Of a stretch of DNA of 10,278 nt, positions 6,856 through 10,278 are shown in pieces. How positions within the stretch are numbered: position 1 is the stretch's first letter; the number at the start of each line of letters is the position of its first letter. The notes under the pieces were generated by a model. It was given only the letters and a program-made list of their open reading frames with translations, did no database searches and had not been told where the DNA came from. Both the position numbers and the translations under genes were made by a program. The stretch comes from Campylobacterales bacterium (GTDB lineage: Bacteria > Campylobacterota > Campylobacteria > Campylobacterales > Nitratiruptoraceae), in the NCBI GenBank assembly GCA_027068245.1, contig JAMOUF010000137.1:1-10278 (forward strand), given 5' to 3'.

Positions 6856-6862
6856 CCTAAAA

Positions 6863-7762
6863 TCAGAAGATATAGCCTATTTTCTCCATCTCTTTCTTGT
6901 CTTTCGTCCACCCTTTCTTTACGACGACGAAAAGTTCGAGGTAGATTTTTTTGCCGCTGAAATCCTCAAGAAGCTTTCTGGCACTCTTTCCAATCCTCTT
7001 TAGGGTCTCTCCCTTTTTGCCAATTATTATACCTTTTTGTGTAGGTTTTTCCACCACTATCATTGCATAAACTTTATCAATATCTGGAGACTCTTCGATT
7101 TTTTCTATTATTACGTCGCTCTCATAGGGAATCTCGTCACTCACATTCTCAAATATCGCCTCTCTTATAAGCTCTTTGTATATCTCTCTTATGTTTTCCG
7201 TAGTCAGAAGTTCCGGATCGAAATAGTAGGGGTGGTTTGGCAGATGCTTTACGATGGCATCGAGCAGCTGCTCTTTTCCGATATTTTTTTTCACGCTTAC
7301 TGGCACCAGCTCCAAAAATCTGTCCTGGTACTTTTGATACTGGGCTATCTTTTTCAAAAGCTCCTCGTTGCTTACCATATCTATTTTGGTAAGCACGAGA
7401 ATGTGGGGTTTGTTGGAGAGTTTCAAAAACTTCTCATAGTGCTCGATGGGGTCCGTTACGGGTGCTAAAAATAGCACCAGGTCACAGTCGCCTATGGCTT
7501 TAAGGGCCTCTTCGAGCATAAATTTGTTCAAAAGCCTCTCTTTTTCATGCAGACCGGGCGTATCGATGAATATAATCTGGGCGTTCTTATACATAACGAT
7601 AGCCAAAAGCCTCTTTCTGGTTGCCTGGGCCTTGTGGCTCACCATGGCTATCTTTTCGCCCAGCAGCCAGTTTAAAAGTGAGCTTTTCCCGGCGTTTGGC
7701 CGGCCTATAAGGGCTACAAACCCGGCTTTCGTGTCAGAGGATGTATTTTGCGAGTTCGTCAT
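6863..7762 (-). CDS. era: GTPase Era
   Basis: Era binds the 3' end of 16S rRNA and helps mature the 30S ribosomal subunit. The 299 residues match the usual length. The N-terminal GTPase domain has G1 GRPNAGKS (20-27), G2-region KAQATRKR (44-51), G3 DTPG (67-70), G4 TKID (125-128) and a G5-like PVSVKK (154-159). The C-terminal KH RNA-binding domain has GIIIGKKGETLKRIG at 244-258. The ATG lies inside the end of hslU, giving a 29-base overlap in another frame; GGGGAG at 7773-7778 supports it and no later start would keep the N-terminus before G1. The order rplI-hslV-hslU-era is shared with Helicobacter and Campylobacter as I recall them. The 57-base gap after era separates the housekeeping block from the pilus genes but shows no strong terminator, so read-through into them is likely. 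Confidence 0.98.
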   Translation of the reverse strand: MTNSQNTSSDTKAGFVALIGRPNAGKSSLLNWLLGEKIAMVSHKAQATRKRLLAIVMYKNAQIIFIDTPGLHEKERLLNKFMLEEALKAIGDCDLVLFLAPVTDPIEHYEKFLKLSNKPHILVLTKIDMVSNEELLKKIAQYQKYQDRFLELVPVSVKKNIGKEQLLDAIVKHLPNHPYYFDPELLTTENIREIYKELIREAIFENVSDEIPYESDVIIEKIEESPDIDKVYAMIVVEKPTQKGIIIGKKGETLKRIGKSARKLLEDFSGKKIYLELFVVVKKGWTKDKKEMEKIGYIF

Positions 7763-9059
7763 TTTCTATAATCTCCCCTAATTTTTCATCTACGAATTCT
7801 TTGGTGATAACGATCTTTTCACCTCTGTGCTCGTCGGCTTCGAAACTGATATCCTCCAACAGGTTCTCTATAACCGTATGGAGCCTTCTAGCACCAATAT
7901 CTTCGATTTTCTGGTTGGCGTTGTGGGCGTATCTGGCAATGGCTCTAAGCGCCTCGTCCTCGAACTCCAGTTCCACCCCTTCGACGCTTAGCAGGGCCTG
8001 ATACTGCTTTACAAGGGAGTTTTTAGTCATCTTCAGTATTTTATATAGCGCCTCCTCATCCAGGGTGTTTAGTTCCACTCTGAGAGGGAAACGGCCCTGA
8101 AGTTCGGGGATAAGGTCGCTGGGTTTGCTTAGGTGAAAGGCCCCGGCGGCGATGAAGAGGATGTGGTCGGTTTTGACGGGCCCCCATTTGGTGCTTACCG
8201 TGCTGCCTTCGACTATCGGGAGCAGGTCCCTTTGAACGCCCTCTTTGCTCGGGTCGCTTTTTCTATCGCCGCTGCTGGCTACCTTGTCTATCTCGTCTAT
8301 AAAGATTATTCCCTCTTCCTGGGCCTTTTTCAAAGCGTCCTGTTTTATCTGCTCCATATCCAGCAGGTTTTCGCTGGCTTCGTTTTTGAGTATCTCTTTG
8401 GCATCTTTGATGGTAACCTCTTTTTTGATGCTCTCTTTATTTACGCCCATGGTAAAAATCCTGGCTATCGATTCCTGGGCCCTTGCCAGGTCAGGGGGGA
8501 GGTTCGCATCATCCAAAGAGAGCGTGTTTTTCGCTATCTCCACCTCTATTTTGAGATTGTCAAGCTCTCCTTTGAGTAGTTTATCCCGCATCTTCTCGTA
8601 ACTCTTTTCATACTCCCTCTTTCTCTCCTCGCTTGCCATCTTTGGCAGGGGAGGGAGCAGCTTTTCGAGTATCTTTTTGTTTACGTACTCCTCTATCGCC
8701 TCTTTGTTCTTCTCTTTGTGTATCTCTTTTACCAGCACTATGGCGTTGGCTACCAGGTCTCGCACCATGGACTCCACATCCCGGCCCACGAAGCCAACCT
8801 CGGTATATTTGCTCGCCTCCACTTTTACAAAAGGCAGGTCGAGGCTTTTTGCGAGCCTTCTTGCAATTTCTGTCTTACCCACGCCCGTGCTTCCTATCAT
8901 AAGGATGTTTTTTGGCGTTATCTCATCTTGAAGCTCTGGCGGCAGTTTCATCCTTCTGTATCTGTTTCTAAGGGCGATTGCGATGACCTTTTTTGCATCT
9001 TTTTGTCCGATGATATACTCATCCAGGTATCTGACAATCTCTTTTGGGGTTAAATCCAT
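7734..9059 (-). CDS. hslU: HslU, ATPase and unfoldase subunit of the HslVU protease
   Basis: HslU hexamers unfold proteins and feed them into the HslV peptidase in the cytoplasm. An upstream in-frame TTG at 9062 would add one residue, but GGAGG at 9064-9068 is only 1 base from that TTG and 4 bases from the ATG at 9059, so the ATG is chosen (441 residues). Counting from that ATG: Walker A GSTGVGKT at 56-63, pore loop GFVG at 89-92 (GYVG in E. coli), the variable I domain roughly 110-240, Walker B IIFIDEID at 251-258, arginine finger in GRFP near 323, sensor 2 GARRL at 389-393, and the C-terminal YIL tail that docks into HslV. All key residues are present. The start overlaps the hslV stop by one base (TGATG), which favours balanced synthesis of the two partners. 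Confidence 0.98.
   Translation of the reverse strand: MDLTPKEIVRYLDEYIIGQKDAKKVIAIALRNRYRRMKLPPELQDEITPKNILMIGSTGVGKTEIARRLAKSLDLPFVKVEASKYTEVGFVGRDVESMVRDLVANAIVLVKEIHKEKNKEAIEEYVNKKILEKLLPPLPKMASEERKREYEKSYEKMRDKLLKGELDNLKIEVEIAKNTLSLDDANLPPDLARAQESIARIFTMGVNKESIKKEVTIKDAKEILKNEASENLLDMEQIKQDALKKAQEEGIIFIDEIDKVASSGDRKSDPSKEGVQRDLLPIVEGSTVSTKWGPVKTDHILFIAAGAFHLSKPSDLIPELQGRFPLRVELNTLDEEALYKILKMTKNSLVKQYQALLSVEGVELEFEDEALRAIARYAHNANQKIEDIGARRLHTVIENLLEDISFEADEHRGEKIVITKEFVDEKLGEIIENDELAKYIL
7773..7778 (-). promoter_or_regulatory. Ribosome binding site of era, inside hslU
   Basis: GGGGAG on the minus strand lies 10 bases before the era ATG at 7762 and within the last codons of hslU. It supports the overlapping era start. 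Confidence 0.6.
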
Positions 9060-9595
9060 CAATCCTCCAATGAAAGTAGTTTAATGTTGGTGTTGGTATA
9101 GATGCAAAGCTCGCCCGCTATTTGCAACGACTCTTTTACAAGCTCTTTTGGCTCCAGATTACCGTGTTTATCCAGTGCTCTGGCGGCTGAGAGGGCGAAA
9201 TTGCCTCCGCTGCCAATGGCCGCTATCTTGCCGTCTTCTGGCTCCACAACGTCGCCGTTTCCGCTGAGTATAAAGATGTTTTTGGTATTTAGGACTATCA
9301 TCATAGCCTCAAGCCGCCTTAGATACCTGTCTTTTCTCCACTCTTTGGAAAACTCTATCACGCTTTTTACCAAATCACCCTTTTTGCTGTCCAAAATGTT
9401 TTCGAACATATCGAAAAGGTTGAAGGCGTCGGCGGTGCTGCCGGCGAACCCGGCCAGGATTTTACCCTTGTGAAGAGTTCTTATCTTCGTGGCGTTTCCC
9501 TTTAGCACCGTGCTGCCGAATGTCACCTGGCCGTCGCCGCCTATGACCGCCTCTTTTCCGTTTCTATAGCCAAGTATGGTGGTGGCTTCGAACAT
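9059..9595 (-). CDS. hslV: HslV, threonine peptidase subunit of the HslVU protease
   Basis: HslV is the proteasome-like dodecameric peptidase that works with HslU. The 178 residues contain all the family's landmarks: the TT pair at 5-6 with T5 as the expected nucleophile, GGDGQ at 19-23 (D21), K32 and K37 in [18 protein letters not shown] at 49-58, SGNGDVV at 111-117, GSGG at 128-131, and the CIYTN cation-site motif at 164-168. The odd point is the N-terminus: E. coli HslV starts M-TT, so removing Met exposes the nucleophile, while this protein starts MFEA-TT and would need four residues removed. I remember the same extension in Helicobacter and Campylobacter HslV, so it is probably lineage-typical and not a wrong start. 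The ATG overlaps the rplI stop (TGATG), with GAGG 7 bases upstream. Confidence 0.98.
   Translation of the reverse strand: MFEATTILGYRNGKEAVIGGDGQVTFGSTVLKGNATKIRTLHKGKILAGFAGSTADAFNLFDMFENILDSKKGDLVKSVIEFSKEWRKDRYLRRLEAMMIVLNTKNIFILSGNGDVVEPEDGKIAAIGSGGNFALSAARALDKHGNLEPKELVKESLQIAGELCIYTNTNIKLLSLED
9064..9068 (-). promoter_or_regulatory. Ribosome binding site of hslU that decides its start
   Basis: GGAGG on the minus strand lies 4 bases before the ATG at 9059 but only 1 base before the competing TTG at 9062. The ATG start is therefore favoured. Confidence 0.75.
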
Positions 9596-10041
9596 CAGAC
9601 GGCCTCTACTATCAGCTTCAGCGTGGCGTGAATGCCGTGTCCGAGTTTTATGTCGATATCGTATTCGCCCGTCTGTTTGATAGGCGGATGTATATCTATA
9701 TGTTTCTTGTCAATCTCTATGCCAAACTGCTTTTTAAGCTCCTCGGAGACCTCTTTGTTGGTTATGGCTCCAAAAAGCGCCCCGTTTGCTCCGGCTTTAT
9801 GTCTGATGGTAAGCGTGATGCTTTCGATTTTCTCTTTTATCTTTTTTAGCTCCTCAATCTCTTTGGCCTCCATCTCTTTTCTCTTTTGCTGCTCCTTCTC
9901 CCAGGCCTCTATAACATCTTTGGTGGCTATTTTGGCGAAACCTCTGGCTATCAGGAAGTTTTTCGCATAGCCGTCTTTTACATCTTTGACCTCTCCGGCT
10001 TTTCCAAGGTTTGGAACGTCTTTTATCAATAATACTTTCAT
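9595..10041 (-). CDS. rplI: Large-subunit ribosomal protein L9
   Basis: L9 binds 23S rRNA near the L1 stalk and helps keep the reading frame during translation. The 148 residues fit the family length. The N-terminal rRNA-binding domain starts [20 protein letters not shown] (1-20) and continues with [11 protein letters not shown] at 24-34, the L9 signature. A long Lys/Glu-rich connecting helix spans about 45-75, and the C-terminal domain includes [12 protein letters not shown] at 87-98 and a final strand ending LIVEAV. The ATG overlaps the argG stop as ATGA, and a strong AAGGAG (10048-10053) is 6 bases upstream. In many bacteria rplI follows rpsF and rpsR; here it follows argG, as recalled for C. 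jejuni. Confidence 0.98.
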   Translation of the reverse strand: MKVLLIKDVPNLGKAGEVKDVKDGYAKNFLIARGFAKIATKDVIEAWEKEQQKRKEMEAKEIEELKKIKEKIESITLTIRHKAGANGALFGAITNKEVSEELKKQFGIEIDKKHIDIHPPIKQTGEYDIDIKLGHGIHATLKLIVEAV

Positions 10042-10278
10042 TTCTTTCTCCTTACGTGACCTTCTATGATAAATCTAAGAGCGTTGAGTTTTATAAACCC
10101 TTCCGCATCTTTTTGATTATACACCTCATCCTCTTCAAATGTGCTGAATTCGGGCGCGAACAGGGAGTTTGGAGACTTTCTGCCGACGACGAACGCGTTT
10201 CCTTTGTGAAGTTTGAGTCTGACCGTTCCGTTTACGTTTTCCTGGGTTTTGTCGATTGCCGCCTGCATCATCTGGCGC
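10038..10278 (-). CDS. argG: Argininosuccinate synthase, C-terminal end (cut by window edge)
   Basis: ArgG joins citrulline and aspartate with ATP to make argininosuccinate, the next-to-last step of arginine synthesis. The frame is open to the window edge, so only about 79 C-terminal residues are visible; the two Met codons at 10266-10271 are internal, since the frame continues upstream (RQ before MM). The family's conserved tail is clear: [50 protein letters not shown] and the closing helix RFIIEG. This tail takes part in tetramer contacts in known structures; the ATP and citrulline sites lie outside the window. The final TGA overlaps the rplI ATG. Coupling an amino-acid synthesis gene to rplI and hslVU looks like a lineage arrangement with no obvious functional link. 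Confidence 0.95.
   Translation of the reverse strand, partial: RQMMQAAIDKTQENVNGTVRLKLHKGNAFVVGRKSPNSLFAPEFSTFEEDEVYNQKDAEGFIKLNALRFIIEGHVRRKK
10048..10053 (-). promoter_or_regulatory. Strong ribosome binding site of rplI
   Basis: AAGGAG on the minus strand, 6 bases before the rplI ATG and inside the last codons of argG, is the best Shine-Dalgarno match noticed in the window. It suits a highly expressed ribosomal protein at an overlapping junction. Confidence 0.7.

Noticed and set aside
6806..6862. Intrinsic terminator after era
   Set aside because: The inverted repeat is A-T rich with a 15-base loop, and no U-run follows the right arm on the transcribed strand.
8133..8579. Long plus-strand open frames opposite hslU (including 8133-8579 and 8245-8601)
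   Set aside because: They lie wholly opposite a clearly functional hslU and show no recognisable family or ribosome binding evidence; they are mirror-frame artefacts of its codon use.
9060..9062. TTG start for hslU
   Set aside because: The GGAGG is only one base away from it; the next codon, ATG at 9059, has workable spacing and overlaps the hslV stop.
1..10278. tRNA, rRNA, CRISPR arrays, insertion sequences or attachment sites
   Set aside because: Nothing of these kinds was seen; the window is almost fully coding and no transposase or spaced direct repeats were noticed.

Overview
The window is one tightly packed gene train, all on the minus strand, so transcription runs from position 10278 towards 1. 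The protein families and gene order (argG, rplI, hslV, hslU, era) point to a Campylobacterota (epsilonproteobacterial) chromosome. HslV carries a short extra MFEA ahead of its catalytic threonine, as I remember from Helicobacter and Campylobacter. I cannot fix the genus; the moderate GC of the housekeeping genes and heavy use of ATA and AAA codons would suit a free-living or vent-type relative.

Housekeeping half (6863-10278): the 3' end of argG (arginine biosynthesis), rplI (ribosomal protein L9), hslV and hslU (ATP-dependent HslVU protease) and era (ribosome-assembly GTPase). Neighbours overlap by 1 to 29 bases and most have clear Shine-Dalgarno sequences, so this looks like one translationally coupled operon.

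The only gap longer than a few bases is 6806-6862. It holds a 9-bp inverted repeat and a weak promoter-like sequence.

Pilus/competence half (1-6805): eight genes for an envelope-spanning type IV pilus or type II secretion-like machine. In transcription order they are a PilM-PilN fusion (GspL-like), a PilO-like protein, a PilP/MshK-like protein, an MshL-family secretin, an ExeA/MshM-like AAA ATPase, a membrane-anchored TPR protein (MshN/CtsX position), an unrecognised exported 178-residue protein, and the N-terminal 277 residues of a GspE/PilB-family assembly ATPase cut by the window edge. This is the order of the Vibrio MSHA pilus locus (mshI-J-K-L-M-N-E) with one extra gene. From the PilP-like gene onward it also matches the Campylobacter jejuni transformation cluster (ctsR-D-P-X-E) as I recall it. 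The likely job is building a retractable or DNA-uptake pilus: the PilMN/PilO/PilP proteins form the inner-membrane platform, the secretin is the outer-membrane gate, and the GspE-type ATPase is the motor. Pilin, PilC/GspF and prepilin-peptidase genes are not in the window.

The main open items are the unassigned gene between the TPR protein and the motor ATPase, and the possibility that this unbroken cluster shows which inner-membrane proteins belong to the Campylobacter Cts system. No RNA genes, CRISPR arrays, insertion sequences or clear intrinsic terminators were seen.
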